A stretch of DNA of 64,000 bases from Saprospiraceae bacterium (GCA_016712145.1 JADJRO010000001.1:1054001-1118000); one strand, 5' to 3'. Positions 18,436-27,411 are shown, numbered from the stretch's first letter. Numbers and translations: made by a program. The notes: generated by a model from the letters alone, not told the origin.

Positions 18436-19248
18436 CTATTTTCTTCGTCCACGGTCTCCACCTCCGCCTCTACGATTATCACCTCCACGATCACTTCCCC
18501 CTCTGCGGTCTCCGCGATCCCCTCCACGATCTCCCCGGTCATTACCACCTCTACGGTTTCCACCACCCATTCCTGGTTTGGTTTCCTTCTTTTCTAATCC
18601 AACCAATGGAGAAAGATCTCTTTTTACAAACACCTCCCCTTTACAGATCCAGGTTTTAATTCCTATTTTTCCATAAACGGTTTGTGCTTCTTTAATAGAA
18701 TAATCAATATCTGCACGAAACGTGTGCAATGGAATCCGTCCTTCTTTGTATTCTTCAGAACGGGCCATCTCCGCACCATTTAAACGACCGGAAATTCTAA
18801 TCTTAATTCCCTCTGCTCCTGCCCGCATGGTTGATTGAATAGCCATTTTAGCGGCTCTTCGATAGTTGATACGGGATTCAATTTGTTTTGCAATTGATTC
18901 TGCAACGATCGCAGCATCCAATTCAGGTTTCCGAATTTCAATGATATTGATTTGAATATCTTGATTGGTGAGTTTTTTCAATTCTTCACGCAAGCTATCT
19001 ACTTCACTACCTCCTTTACCTATGATAATACCCGGTCTTGATGTTTGAATGGACACTGTAATTCTCTTCAGTGTTCGTTCAATGATCACTCTGGCGACTC
19101 CTCCTTTGGCGATACGAGCATTTAAATAGATTCGGATTTTTTCATCTTCCACTACTTTTTGTGCAAAGTTCCTACCACCAAACCAATTGGATTCCCAGCC
19201 TCGGATAATACCTAAGCGATTGCCTATCGGATTTGCTTTTTGACCCAT
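18436..19248 (-). CDS. rpsC: 30S ribosomal protein uS3 with an Arg/Gly-rich tail
   Basis: mRNA-entry protein of the small-subunit head. The 270-aa product begins MGQKANPIGNRLGIIRGW and has the KH domain with RPGIIIGKGGSEVD (about residues 71-84) and the C-terminal domain to about residue 220. It then carries a 45-residue tail (226-270; nt 18436-18573) made almost only of G, R, D and N, with many RGG/DRGG units, unlike the short lysine/glutamate-rich tail of model species. The tail could bind RNA electrostatically; that is inference. Confidence 0.96.
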   Translation of the reverse strand: MGQKANPIGNRLGIIRGWESNWFGGRNFAQKVVEDEKIRIYLNARIAKGGVARVIIERTLKRITVSIQTSRPGIIIGKGGSEVDSLREELKKLTNQDIQINIIEIRKPELDAAIVAESIAKQIESRINYRRAAKMAIQSTMRAGAEGIKIRISGRLNGAEMARSEEYKEGRIPLHTFRADIDYSIKEAQTVYGKIGIKTWICKGEVFVKRDLSPLVGLEKKETKPGMGGGNRRGGNDRGDRGGDRGDRRGGSDRGGDNRRGGGGDRGRRK

Positions 19249-19267
19249 TGAGAATTTATTTTAAATT

Positions 19268-19636
19268 TTAATTTTCTGATTGTGTATTAATAGCCTGACT
19301 CCCTGCAACAATAAGTGTAACATGGTTTCTGCGTTTGCGAATTCTATGTGCACGTCCGTGAGGTGCGGGTTGAAATCGTTTGATAACCATGCCCCCATCC
19401 ACAAATGCTGTTTTAACATAAAGTTTTGCTGCTTCCGCACCGCCTTCTCCATGTTTCTGCTCCCAGTTATTAATGGCAGAAAGCAACAACTTCTCAAGCC
19501 AAATTGATGCTTCCTTTTTGGTAAACTTCAATATATTGAGTGCGTCGTTTACATTTTTACCTCTGATCAAATCCACCACAAGTCTCATTTTCCTAGGAGA
19601 CATTGGGCAGTTTCTCAATTTGGCTACAGCTTCCAT
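19268..19636 (-). CDS. rplV: 50S ribosomal protein uL22
   Basis: Protein lining the nascent-peptide tunnel (122 aa). Motifs NCPMSPRKMRLVVDLIRGK, then ALNILKFTKKEASIWLEKLL and the C-terminal hairpin region KRFQPAPHGRAHRIRKRRNH are all present. Confidence 0.96.
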   Translation of the reverse strand: MEAVAKLRNCPMSPRKMRLVVDLIRGKNVNDALNILKFTKKEASIWLEKLLLSAINNWEQKHGEGGAEAAKLYVKTAFVDGGMVIKRFQPAPHGRAHRIRKRRNHVTLIVAGSQAINTQSEN

Positions 19637-19661
19637 ATTATTTATTTTGCTTTATTTAAGT

Positions 19662-19925
19662 TTATCTGTTACCTGCGTGTGATCTAAATGTACGCGTTGG
19701 AGAAAATTCACCTAATTTATGTCCAACCATATTTTCCGTCACATAAACCGGAACAAACGTTTTTCCATTATGTACCGCAATGGTTTCCCCAACCATATCC
19801 GGAATAATCATAGAAGCCCTGCTCCAGGTTTTGATCACGGTTTTTTTACCGGCTCCTTTTGATTTTTGGATTTTTTCCATCAACTTATGATGTACAAATG
19901 GACCTTTTTTAATTGATCTTGCCAT
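19662..19925 (-). CDS. rpsS: 30S ribosomal protein uS19
   Basis: Small-subunit head protein next to uS13 (87 aa). MARSIKKGPFVHHKLMEK, TIKTWSRAS-like VIKTWSRASMIIPDMVG, and GHKLGEFSPTRTFRSH are canonical. Confidence 0.97.
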   Translation of the reverse strand: MARSIKKGPFVHHKLMEKIQKSKGAGKKTVIKTWSRASMIIPDMVGETIAVHNGKTFVPVYVTENMVGHKLGEFSPTRTFRSHAGNR

Positions 19926-19936
19926 AGGAATTCCTA

Positions 19937-20767
19937 TTAATTAGTTGTTTTTCTTCTTGTTATAATAAGTTTAGACGATTGCTTATTCCGCGATCTGGTT
20001 TTTGCTCCTTTTGCAAATTGACCATTTCTGGAACGAGGATGTCCTCCGGATGCACGTCCTTCACCTCCACCCATTGGGTGATCGACTGGGTTCATTGCAA
20101 CCCCTCTGGTCCGTGGTCTCCAACCAAACCATCTGTTTCTTCCTGCTTTCCCTACTACCTCCAAACTGTGATCTGGATTTGAAGTAGATCCCATAGTAGC
20201 TTTACAGGTTGTTAAAATTCTTCGGATTTCACCAGAAGGCATTTTAATTACTGCGTAGCGATCTTCTTTTCCCATCATCGTTGCAGCAGTACCGGCACTT
20301 CGTACCATCGTAGCTCCTTGTCCAGGATGCAATTCAATGGCATGAATACTGGAACCGAGCGGCACATCTCCAAGAAACAGGGTGTTTCCTACATCAGGAG
20401 TGGCTGTTTTTCCACTTAAAATTTTTGCCCCAACTTTTAATCCATGTGGCGCAACAATGTATCGTTTTTCCCCATCTGCATAATTGATCAATGCAATATG
20501 TGCTGAACGGTTTGGATCGTACTCAATTGTTTTCACAGTTCCTGGAATACCATCCTTATCTCTGTGAAAATCAATTTTACGATATTGCTTTTTATGACCA
20601 CCTCCACGATTTCTCATAGTCCGGTGGCCCTGATTATTTCTTCCGCCTGTTGAAGAGATACTTTCTACCAATGATTTTTCAGGACGATCGGTAGTTAACT
20701 CTTCATGAGTCAGCTGCACGCGAAAACGCATGCTGGGCGTAATGGGATTTAATTTTTTAACTGGCAT
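19937..20767 (-). CDS. rplB: 50S ribosomal protein uL2
   Basis: Large-subunit core protein needed for subunit joining and the peptidyl transferase centre (276 aa). The essential C-terminal motif NPVDHPMGGGEGRASGGHP retains the conserved DHP histidine; the Met after DHP is a common Bacteroidota variant. N-terminal GRNNQGHRTMRNRGGGHKK is also typical. Confidence 0.97.
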   Translation of the reverse strand: MPVKKLNPITPSMRFRVQLTHEELTTDRPEKSLVESISSTGGRNNQGHRTMRNRGGGHKKQYRKIDFHRDKDGIPGTVKTIEYDPNRSAHIALINYADGEKRYIVAPHGLKVGAKILSGKTATPDVGNTLFLGDVPLGSSIHAIELHPGQGATMVRSAGTAATMMGKEDRYAVIKMPSGEIRRILTTCKATMGSTSNPDHSLEVVGKAGRNRWFGWRPRTRGVAMNPVDHPMGGGEGRASGGHPRSRNGQFAKGAKTRSRNKQSSKLIITRRKTTN

Positions 20768-20785
20768 AGTCTGATTTGATTAATA

Positions 20786-21076
20786 CTATTCACCAAATAT
20801 GTTTATTTCATCACCTGCTTTCAAGGTAACCATTGCTTTTTTATAGGATGGCTTGCGTCCTTTGATCACTGCATTTCTGGAGTTTCTGGATTTAGCTTTG
20901 CCGGGCATCATCAGGGTATTTACTGATTCTACAGAAACGTTATACATTTTCTCTATTGCTTTTGATACTTCAATTTTATTGACATCTCTTGCAACAACAA
21001 AAGTGTATTGATTTCTTTTGGTAGAAAGTTTTTCAGCTTTCTCCGTAATCATTGGTCTTATAATTATTTGCTTCAT
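20786..21076 (-). CDS. rplW: 50S ribosomal protein uL23
   Basis: Tunnel-exit protein that docks trigger factor and SRP (96 aa). IIIRPMITEKAEKLSTKRN, TFVVARDVNKIEVSKAIEKM and the typical VESVNTLMMPGK sequence identify it. Confidence 0.96.
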   Translation of the reverse strand: MKQIIIRPMITEKAEKLSTKRNQYTFVVARDVNKIEVSKAIEKMYNVSVESVNTLMMPGKAKSRNSRNAVIKGRKPSYKKAMVTLKAGDEINIFGE

Positions 21077-21088
21077 GATTCTAATAAT

Positions 21089-21715
21089 TTATGCAAGCGT
21101 TTCTGCTATTTTAGTAATACTAGATTCCAACAATACCAGTTTTTTGCAATTTAATATATCATAGGTACTTAAATCCTTTGCTACCTGCAATGCAGCATAT
21201 GGAATGTTTCTGGAAGACAGATGTATATTCTCATTATAGTCTGGTGTAACAAATAAGGACTTTACATTCACCATATTGAGATTTTTCACAATTCCTACAA
21301 ACTCACTTGTTTTAGGAGCGTTGATGTTAAAATCTTCAACAACCACGATCCCATTTGCAGAAGCTTTTTGAGAAAGTGCTGATTTTCGAGCTAATACCTT
21401 TACTTTCTTATTCAACTTTTGAGAATAATCTCTAGGATGCGGTCCGAAGGCACGACCTCCACCCTTAAACATGATATTCTTCATTGAACCTGCTCTGGCT
21501 CCACCGGTTCCTTTTTGTCTCTTTATTTTACGAGTTGATCTAGCAACCGCATGACGCTCTTTTGAATCATGTGTTCCCTGACGTTGATTTGCCAAATATT
21601 CTTTTACCGCCAGGTATAAGACATGCTCATTTGGTTCAATTCCAAAAACACTTTCAGGAAGTTCGATACTTCTTCCCGTGCTGGAACCATTTACGCTAAG
21701 TATATCCAATTTCAT
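21089..21715 (-). CDS. rplD: 50S ribosomal protein uL4
   Basis: Tunnel-constriction protein and, in many bacteria, autoregulator of the S10 operon (208 aa). The extended loop with RSTRKIKRQKGTGGARAGS and GGRAFGPHPRDYSQKLNKK is clear, followed by the globular part. Four bases separate it from the rplC stop codon. Confidence 0.97.
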   Translation of the reverse strand: MKLDILSVNGSSTGRSIELPESVFGIEPNEHVLYLAVKEYLANQRQGTHDSKERHAVARSTRKIKRQKGTGGARAGSMKNIMFKGGGRAFGPHPRDYSQKLNKKVKVLARKSALSQKASANGIVVVEDFNINAPKTSEFVGIVKNLNMVNVKSLFVTPDYNENIHLSSRNIPYAALQVAKDLSTYDILNCKKLVLLESSITKIAETLA

Positions 21716-21719
21716 GCGA

Positions 21720-22343
21720 TTACTTTTTTTCTATGATAACAATAGAGCCTTTGTGACCTGGAATGGCTCCTTTAACCAATAATAAATTCTTATCTGCCAA
21801 AATGCGAGCAATTTTCAAATTTCGCACTTTAATGTTGTCAGTTCCTGTTTGTCCGGCCATACGCAATCCTTTGACCACCTTTGATGGATAAGAAGATGCA
21901 CCAATTGAACCTGGAGCCCGTTGTCTGTTATGTTGACCGTGGGTAGCATTTTGAACTCCACTAAACCCATGTCTTTTAACTACCCCTTGAAATCCCTTTC
22001 CTTTTGATATACCAGAAGCATGTATGGTGTCCCCTTCATTAAAGATGTCCATCAAACTAACTTCTTCGCCAAGTCCTTTATTCAAAGAGCAATCCCTGAA
22101 TTCAAATGAATTCTTCTTTGGACCTGTGTTTGCTTTGGCAAAGTGTCCGGTTATGGCTCTGTTGGCATTTTTTGCCTTTGCTTCACCATAAGAAAACTGT
22201 AAAGCAGAATAACCATCCGATTCTTCTGTTTTAACTTGAGTGACCACGTTTGGAGAAACTTCTACAACAGTACAGGCAATAAATTTACCGTCTGCACCAT
22301 AGATGCTGGTCATTCCGATTTTCGTTCCAATTATTCCATTCAC
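21720..22343 (-). CDS. rplC: 50S ribosomal protein uL3
   Basis: Early-assembly protein reaching the peptidyl transferase centre (207 aa). MNGIIGTKIGMTSIYGADG, the GKGFQGVVKRHGFSG loop (GxGFQGVxKRxxFxG) and the MAGQTGTDNIKVRNLKI end region are typical. The 83-base gap to rpsJ is the largest within the unit but shows no recognised promoter or leader structure. Confidence 0.97.
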   Translation of the reverse strand: MNGIIGTKIGMTSIYGADGKFIACTVVEVSPNVVTQVKTEESDGYSALQFSYGEAKAKNANRAITGHFAKANTGPKKNSFEFRDCSLNKGLGEEVSLMDIFNEGDTIHASGISKGKGFQGVVKRHGFSGVQNATHGQHNRQRAPGSIGASSYPSKVVKGLRMAGQTGTDNIKVRNLKIARILADKNLLLVKGAIPGHKGSIVIIEKK

Positions 22344-22426
22344 GATACGTGATATTTTAATTGTTTTTAAATCACCTTTCCAACAAGTGAAAAGATGCTG
22401 AATAAAAAATTAGGATTAATAATGGA

Positions 22427-22735
22427 TCAGGATAATTTAACCTGAATATCCACCCCGCTCGGCAATTCGAGTTTTGACAATGCATCCACCGTTTTATTGG
22501 TGGGTGTGTAAATCTCGATAAGGCGCTTGTGCGTCCGAAGTTGAAACTGCTCCCGAGCTTTTTTATTCACGTGTGGCGAGCGCAACACGGTAAATATTTC
22601 TTTCTCAGTTGGCAGCGGAATCGGACCGGCAACTACAGCACCGCTGTTGCGCACGGTTTTTACAATTTTCTCCGTACTTTTATCAACCAGGTTATGGTCG
22701 TAAGAACGAAGTTTGATCCGAATTTTTTGATTCAT
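22427..22735 (-). CDS. rpsJ: 30S ribosomal protein uS10
   Basis: Head protein that also acts as NusE in transcription antitermination (102 aa). KIRIKLRSYDHNLVDKSTEK, GPIPLPTEKEIFTVLRSPH and FQLRTHKRLIEI are canonical. It directly follows fusA here, so the str and S10 gene sets are joined. Confidence 0.97.
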   Translation of the reverse strand: MNQKIRIKLRSYDHNLVDKSTEKIVKTVRNSGAVVAGPIPLPTEKEIFTVLRSPHVNKKAREQFQLRTHKRLIEIYTPTNKTVDALSKLELPSGVDIQVKLS

Positions 22736-22776
22736 GCCTATTACTAATTTGTTTTTTTATTTATTTATTAAACGTT

Positions 22777-24930
22777 TTATACTTTAACTGAACCCTTTGC
22801 CTTTGCAATTACATCTTCTGCAATTTGCTTTGGCACTGGTGCATAATGTGAAAATTCCATGGTCGAACTCGCACGTCCGGACGTAATTGTACGCAATTGT
22901 GTTACGTACCCAAACATTTCTGAAAGCGGTACATCTGCTTGAATTGCTACAGCACCACCCATTCTTTGCTCTTGTCCTTTAGGCATCCCCCGACGACGGT
23001 TTAAGTCCCCAATAACCGGACCAACATAATCTTCAGGTGTGATCACCTCTAATTTCATAATCGGTTCCATTAACTGCGGACCTGTTTTTGGCGCAGCTTC
23101 CCGGAAACCGTCTTTAGCACACAATTCAAATGCCTGTGGCTTAGAGTCGACCGCGTGCATAGACCCATCAAAAACCCTGATTTTCATGTTTTCGATGTTA
23201 TAGCCAGCCAAAATACCGTTATTCATCATTGAATCAAATCCCTTGGTAATTGGGGCTATATATGTTTTATCAATGGCTCCACCATATACATCCCAAACAA
23301 ATTGCATCCTGGTTTTGCCATTTTTATATTCATCACTTTCAAGAAACACTTCATCCGCTGGGCCAATTTCAAATTCCATATCGGCAAACATACCGGAACC
23401 TCCAGTTTGCTTTTTGAGTCGCTCGCGGTGGGTAATGGTTTTGGTAAGTGTTTCTTTATAATTTACTTGAGGAGCTCCTTGATTGCATTCAACACCAAAC
23501 TCTCTTCTCAAACGATCTACAATAATTTCCAGGTGTAATTCACCCATACCACTAATAATCGTCTGGCCGGTGTTTTCATCTGTAAATACCCTGAACGTTG
23601 GATCTTCTTCAGCCAATTTTGCCAAAGACATCCCTAATTTATCTTGATCTTTTTGTGTTTTAGGTTCAATTGCAATGGAAATTACCGGTTCAGGGAAATT
23701 CATTGCTTCAAGAATAATTGGATGATTCTCATCACAAAGAGTATCTCCTGTTTTAATATCTTTAAAACCTACTGCCGCAGCAATGTCTCCAGCTTCGATA
23801 GAATCAATTGATTTACGGTCATTTGCGTGCATCAGGAATATTCTTGATATTCGCTCTTTATCCATATTGACCCGGTCTTTTTCAGAACGCACTTTCATTA
23901 CATAGGAACCTGCATCCAGTTTCCCGGAATAAACCCGCATAAATACAAGTCTTCCAACAAAAGGGTCTGTTGCAACTTTAAAAGCTAGCGCTGCAAATGG
24001 CTCTGTTACTGATGGTTTTCTCCATAATTCTTCATCCGTTTTCGGATGTGTTCCTTTAACCGCTTCCACATCCAATGGAGATGGTAAAAATGCACAAACA
24101 GCATCTAATACCGCTTGAACTCCTTTATTTTTAAAAGCAGAACCACACAGCATGGGTACGAATTTCATATCGCAAACTGCAGCACGGATCGCTTTGATCA
24201 TTTCTTCTTCTGTAATGCTGTCTGGATTGTCAAAAAACTTGACCATCAGATCATCATCATATTCCGCAATCGATTCTATTAATTCTTGACGACAGGTATG
24301 CACTTGTTCAGCAATTTCTGCTGGAATTGGAATTTCCTGATACGTCATGCCACGAGATTCTTCATCCCAAACAATGGCTTTATTTGTTATTAAATCAACG
24401 ACTCCTTTAAAATGCTCTTCTGAACCGATTGGTACTTGTAATGGAACGGCTTTAGAACCTAACATGGATTTAACCTGACTGATGACATTAAAAAAGTCAG
24501 CACCTTGTCTATCCATTTTATTTACGAATCCCAAGCGAGGCACCTTATAATTGTCAGCTAATCTCCAATTGGTTTCACTTTGAGGTTCTACCCCATCGAC
24601 GGCACTAAATAAGAAAACAAGGCCATCCAATACCCTTAAAGACCGGTTTACTTCGACTGTAAAGTCAACGTGACCTGGTGTATCGATTATATTTACGATA
24701 TAAGGAGAATCTTTCCAAATCCAATTTGTCTGAGTGGCAGCAGAAGTAATGGTAATTCCACGCTCTTGCTCTTGGGCCATCCAGTCCATAGTTGCTGCAC
24801 CATCATGAACCTCTCCAATTTTATGCGTGAGACCTGTATAATATAATATACGTTCTGTAGTAGTTGTTTTGCCTGCGTCAATGTGTGCTGCAATCCCTAT
24901 GTTTCTCAAATATTTTAAATCCCTTGACAT
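22777..24930 (-). CDS. fusA: Elongation factor G
   Basis: Translocation GTPase of the ribosome (717 aa). G1 is AHIDAGKTTTTERI, G3 DTPGHVDF, and G4 NKMDRQGA; the C-terminal half carries the domain IV/V sequences such as GDLNRRRGMPKGQEQR and GYVTQLRTITSGRASSTMEF. EF-Tu (tuf), often the next gene in proteobacteria, is absent from this cluster. Confidence 0.98.
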   Translation of the reverse strand: MSRDLKYLRNIGIAAHIDAGKTTTTERILYYTGLTHKIGEVHDGAATMDWMAQEQERGITITSAATQTNWIWKDSPYIVNIIDTPGHVDFTVEVNRSLRVLDGLVFLFSAVDGVEPQSETNWRLADNYKVPRLGFVNKMDRQGADFFNVISQVKSMLGSKAVPLQVPIGSEEHFKGVVDLITNKAIVWDEESRGMTYQEIPIPAEIAEQVHTCRQELIESIAEYDDDLMVKFFDNPDSITEEEMIKAIRAAVCDMKFVPMLCGSAFKNKGVQAVLDAVCAFLPSPLDVEAVKGTHPKTDEELWRKPSVTEPFAALAFKVATDPFVGRLVFMRVYSGKLDAGSYVMKVRSEKDRVNMDKERISRIFLMHANDRKSIDSIEAGDIAAAVGFKDIKTGDTLCDENHPIILEAMNFPEPVISIAIEPKTQKDQDKLGMSLAKLAEEDPTFRVFTDENTGQTIISGMGELHLEIIVDRLRREFGVECNQGAPQVNYKETLTKTITHRERLKKQTGGSGMFADMEFEIGPADEVFLESDEYKNGKTRMQFVWDVYGGAIDKTYIAPITKGFDSMMNNGILAGYNIENMKIRVFDGSMHAVDSKPQAFELCAKDGFREAAPKTGPQLMEPIMKLEVITPEDYVGPVIGDLNRRRGMPKGQEQRMGGAVAIQADVPLSEMFGYVTQLRTITSGRASSTMEFSHYAPVPKQIAEDVIAKAKGSVKV

Positions 24931-24956
24931 TCCTACTTACTTAATATTCTATTGAA

Positions 24957-25424
24957 TTACGATTTAAAATGGGCAAATGCACGATTGGATTCAGCCATTT
25001 TATGGGTGTCTTCCCGTTTTTTAACAGCCGCACCTTCATTTTTACTTGCTGAAATAACCTCATTGGCTAATTTGTCTGCCATTCCTTTACCAGCACGTGC
25101 TCTTGAATATTTAATTAACCATTTAATGGCGGTGGATATTTTTCTAGCTGGACGCATTTCTTGAGGAATTTGAAAAGTGGCTCCTCCAATACGTTTAGGT
25201 TTTACCTCAATATGAGGCATTACATTATTAAGAGCTCTTTGCCAAACTTCATGTGGATTTTCAGTTGTTTTCGTTTCAACTGTATCCATAGCCTTATAGA
25301 ATATGTTATAGGCGGTACTTTTTTTACCTTCCCAAATCATATTATTTACGAATTGAGTTACCAGTGGATCATTGAAACGCGGGTCGGCTTCTATAATTCG
25401 TTTCTTTGGTTTATGTTTTCTCAT
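24957..25424 (-). CDS. rpsG: 30S ribosomal protein uS7
   Basis: Head-nucleating 16S-binding protein and str-operon repressor in model bacteria (155 aa). MRKHKPKKRIIEADPRFND, FVNNMIWEGKKSTAYNIFY and NVMPHIEVKPKRIGGATFQ match the family. Confidence 0.97.
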   Translation of the reverse strand: MRKHKPKKRIIEADPRFNDPLVTQFVNNMIWEGKKSTAYNIFYKAMDTVETKTTENPHEVWQRALNNVMPHIEVKPKRIGGATFQIPQEMRPARKISTAIKWLIKYSRARAGKGMADKLANEVISASKNEGAAVKKREDTHKMAESNRAFAHFKS

Positions 25425-25452
25425 GGACTATTGAAAAAGAGATTTTATCAAA

Positions 25453-25827
25453 TTATTTTTTAGGCATTTTAGAACCATACTTCGAACGGCTTTTTTTCCG
25501 GTTGTTTACCCCGGCTGTATCTAATGCACCCCGAACAATGGTATAACGTACTCCTGGAAGATCTTTTACCCTTCCCCCTCTTACTAACACAATTGAGTGC
25601 TCTTGAAGGTTATGGCCTTCACCTGGTATATAACAAATAACTTCAATACCGTTGGTCAAACGAACTTTGGCCACTTTACGTAAAGCGGAATTTGGCTTTT
25701 TGGGAGTTGTAGTATAAACTCTGGTGCAAACACCCCTTTTTTGAGGGTTGGATTGCAGTGCACGAGATTTACTTTTGTACACAACTTTTTCCCTTCCTTT
25801 CCGAATTAGCTGGTTAATAGTAGGCAT
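25453..25827 (-). CDS. rpsL: 30S ribosomal protein uS12
   Basis: Decoding-centre protein (124 aa) and first gene of the ribosomal unit. MPTINQLIRKGREKVVYKS at the start, TTTPKKPNSALRKVAKVRL with the lysine whose mutation gives streptomycin resistance in the wild-type state, and PGEGHNLQEHSIVLVRGGRV. The leader from the predicted start site is about 77 bases. Confidence 0.98.
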   Translation of the reverse strand: MPTINQLIRKGREKVVYKSKSRALQSNPQKRGVCTRVYTTTPKKPNSALRKVAKVRLTNGIEVICYIPGEGHNLQEHSIVLVRGGRVKDLPGVRYTIVRGALDTAGVNNRKKSRSKYGSKMPKK

Positions 25828-25909
25828 AAATTGGCTTGTACTTAATTTTAATATTTTATATATAACAGATTTTCAACGCCTTATGACATACCTATCCCAT
25901 AAGGAGACG

Positions 25910-25940
25910 CAAAAATAGAACTCTTTCGATAAATAGCAAA
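25910..25940 (-). promoter_or_regulatory. Promoter of the str-S10-spc-alpha unit
   Basis: Minus strand: -33 element TTTG (25937-25940), a 19-base spacer, and -7 element TATTTTTG (25910-25917), an exact match to the Bacteroidota consensus TTTG-N17/23-TAnnTTTG. Transcription would begin near 25904, giving a leader of about 77 bases before rpsL. It is the only full match seen upstream of the unit. Confidence 0.75.
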
Positions 25941-26002
25941 ATCCAATTGCATATTTATTCAATAAGTTTGCAAGACCTTAACACACATAACCATCAGAAA
26001 CC

Positions 26003-26470
26003 ATGGATTTTATAAAAGAGATTTGCCTTCGGAAGGCTACAGCGCTGGATGCACAAGCTATTCTGGACCTAGTAAAAGAACTGGCGGTTTATGAAAAAGC
26101 TGCCCATGAGGTAAAAACGGAGCCTTCAGATTACCAAAATGGGCTTCAAACTGGTCTGTTTCAGGTGTTATTAGCAGAACACCCGAATTTTGGAATCCTC
26201 GGAATGTGCTTATACTTTCCCTATTTTTCAACCTGGGGTGGCAAAACAATGTATTTAGAGGACTTTATTGTTAAAGAGTCTTTTAGAGGATTTGGATTGG
26301 GCCGTATCCTTTTTGAGGCATTTATTAAAGAAGCAAAAGTTCAAGGAGCCCGAAAATTAAAGTGGCAAGTCTTGGATTGGAATGAACCCGCTAAAAATTT
26401 CTATCGCCACTACTCCACTAAATTTATCTCTGGTTGGGAAAATGGAATCATCGAGTTTGAACCCCTTTAA
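26003..26470 (+). CDS. GNAT-family N-acetyltransferase (diamine acetyltransferase-like)
   Basis: A 155-aa single-domain acetyl-CoA-dependent N-acetyltransferase, cytosolic. It begins with the usual beta-1 (ICLRKATALDAQAILDLVKE) and has the acetyl-CoA-binding motif A around residues 87-105 (LEDFIVKESFRGFGLGRIL). The combination LAVYEKAAHEV, YFSTWGGKTMYLEDFIV and WQVLDWNEPAKNFY is like spermidine/spermine or thialysine acetyltransferases (SSAT family), so a polyamine-like amine is a plausible substrate, not proven. It is divergent from rpsL; a -7-like TAAGTTTG lies at 25963-25970, but its -33 spacing is poor. Confidence 0.8.
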   Translation: MDFIKEICLRKATALDAQAILDLVKELAVYEKAAHEVKTEPSDYQNGLQTGLFQVLLAEHPNFGILGMCLYFPYFSTWGGKTMYLEDFIVKESFRGFGLGRILFEAFIKEAKVQGARKLKWQVLDWNEPAKNFYRHYSTKFISGWENGIIEFEPL

Positions 26471-26555
26471 CCAGATGTTGGATAAATTGAATTTGGCTGA
26501 ATTTCGATCTGCCTTCTAATTCGACAGGATTCTAACCACCGATAGATATTTTATA

Positions 26556-26563
26556 TATATTTG
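26556..26563 (+). promoter_or_regulatory. Possible -7 box upstream of the PAP2-like gene
   Basis: TATATTTG matches TAnnTTTG in the 269-base gap between the acetyltransferase and the PAP2-like gene. There is no TTG at the right distance and the leader would be about 170 bases, so this is weak. I see nothing else in this gap. Confidence 0.2.
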
Positions 26564-26739
26564 CCCGAATATATGACTACAGGCAATCATATAATCCAAT
26601 CCCTAATCGGACTGCGCTTAAAAGAAAATTTTGAATCAATTTTTAAATTCAATATTTTCGACACAATTCTGATCTTCTTGACTCGGATTTCAATTCGATA
26701 AAATTTAAATTAAGACAATAGGATCAGTATATCGGACGC

Positions 26740-27411
26740 ATGAAACGCTACAAAAAACATATTACCATCCTCATACTAATTGTAATGAGCGTAATTTATA
26801 CGGCCATTCATCCGCATGCCATCCATTATTTTGAATCCCGCCCCGGTGCCCTGCTTAATGATTATTTACTTAATATTATTCCTTCACATAATGTTGCATT
26901 GTTTGTATTTCTAATTCAATATTTCAGCATCGGTGTGTTTTTATTTTTCAATATCAGGAATTACGATACCATGGTTAATGTAATTGCTGCTTTTCTTCTT
27001 CTTCAGACCATTCGACTTTTCACTATTTATTTATTGCCTTTAGAACCACCTGAAGGGTATGTCCCGTTAAAAGATGCGATTTTAGGAGCCGTTGTTTATT
27101 CAGGCAAAATCTATAGCAAAGATTTGTTTTTCTCAGGTCATACGTCCGCAATGTATATTTTGTATTTCTTTGCTAAAACTCCTAATCAAAAAATATTTCA
27201 TTTGTGTAGTTTAAGTTTGATCATTCCATTAATTTTGATTCAACACATTCATTACACCATTGATATTTTAGGTGCTATCGTGATTTCATATCTTGTCTGT
27301 TATTTCCTTAGAAGATTTTATTATTACACGCATCCTGAAATTTATGACAAGGTGAGTACTTCCAATTCGAAAGATGATGAATTGCCCCCTTTGTGGAAAT
27401 TTAAATTATAA
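26740..27411 (+). CDS. PAP2_C / sphingomyelin-synthase-like membrane protein
   Basis: A 223-aa polytopic protein with about six membrane segments. It shows the motif set of the sphingomyelin synthase branch of the PAP2 superfamily rather than of ordinary PAP2 phosphatases: RLFTIYLLPLEPP (residues 92-104, like the RxxTMxxTxLPxP motif), FFSGHTSAM (130-138, catalytic His134), and HYTIDILGA (171-179, catalytic His171 and Asp175). Such enzymes transfer a phospho-headgroup from a glycerophospholipid to ceramide or diacylglycerol. Bacteroidota make sphingolipids, so transfer to a ceramide is a reasonable idea; donor and acceptor cannot be read from the sequence. It is followed by a CapA-like gene on the same strand. 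Confidence 0.7.
   Translation: MKRYKKHITILILIVMSVIYTAIHPHAIHYFESRPGALLNDYLLNIIPSHNVALFVFLIQYFSIGVFLFFNIRNYDTMVNVIAAFLLLQTIRLFTIYLLPLEPPEGYVPLKDAILGAVVYSGKIYSKDLFFSGHTSAMYILYFFAKTPNQKIFHLCSLSLIIPLILIQHIHYTIDILGAIVISYLVCYFLRRFYYYTHPEIYDKVSTSNSKDDELPPLWKFKL

Noticed and set aside
25963..25970. TAAGTTTG as the promoter of the acetyltransferase gene
   Set aside because: It matches the -7 consensus, but the nearest TTG is only 13 bases away, too close for a -33 element; kept as a comment in the gene entry.
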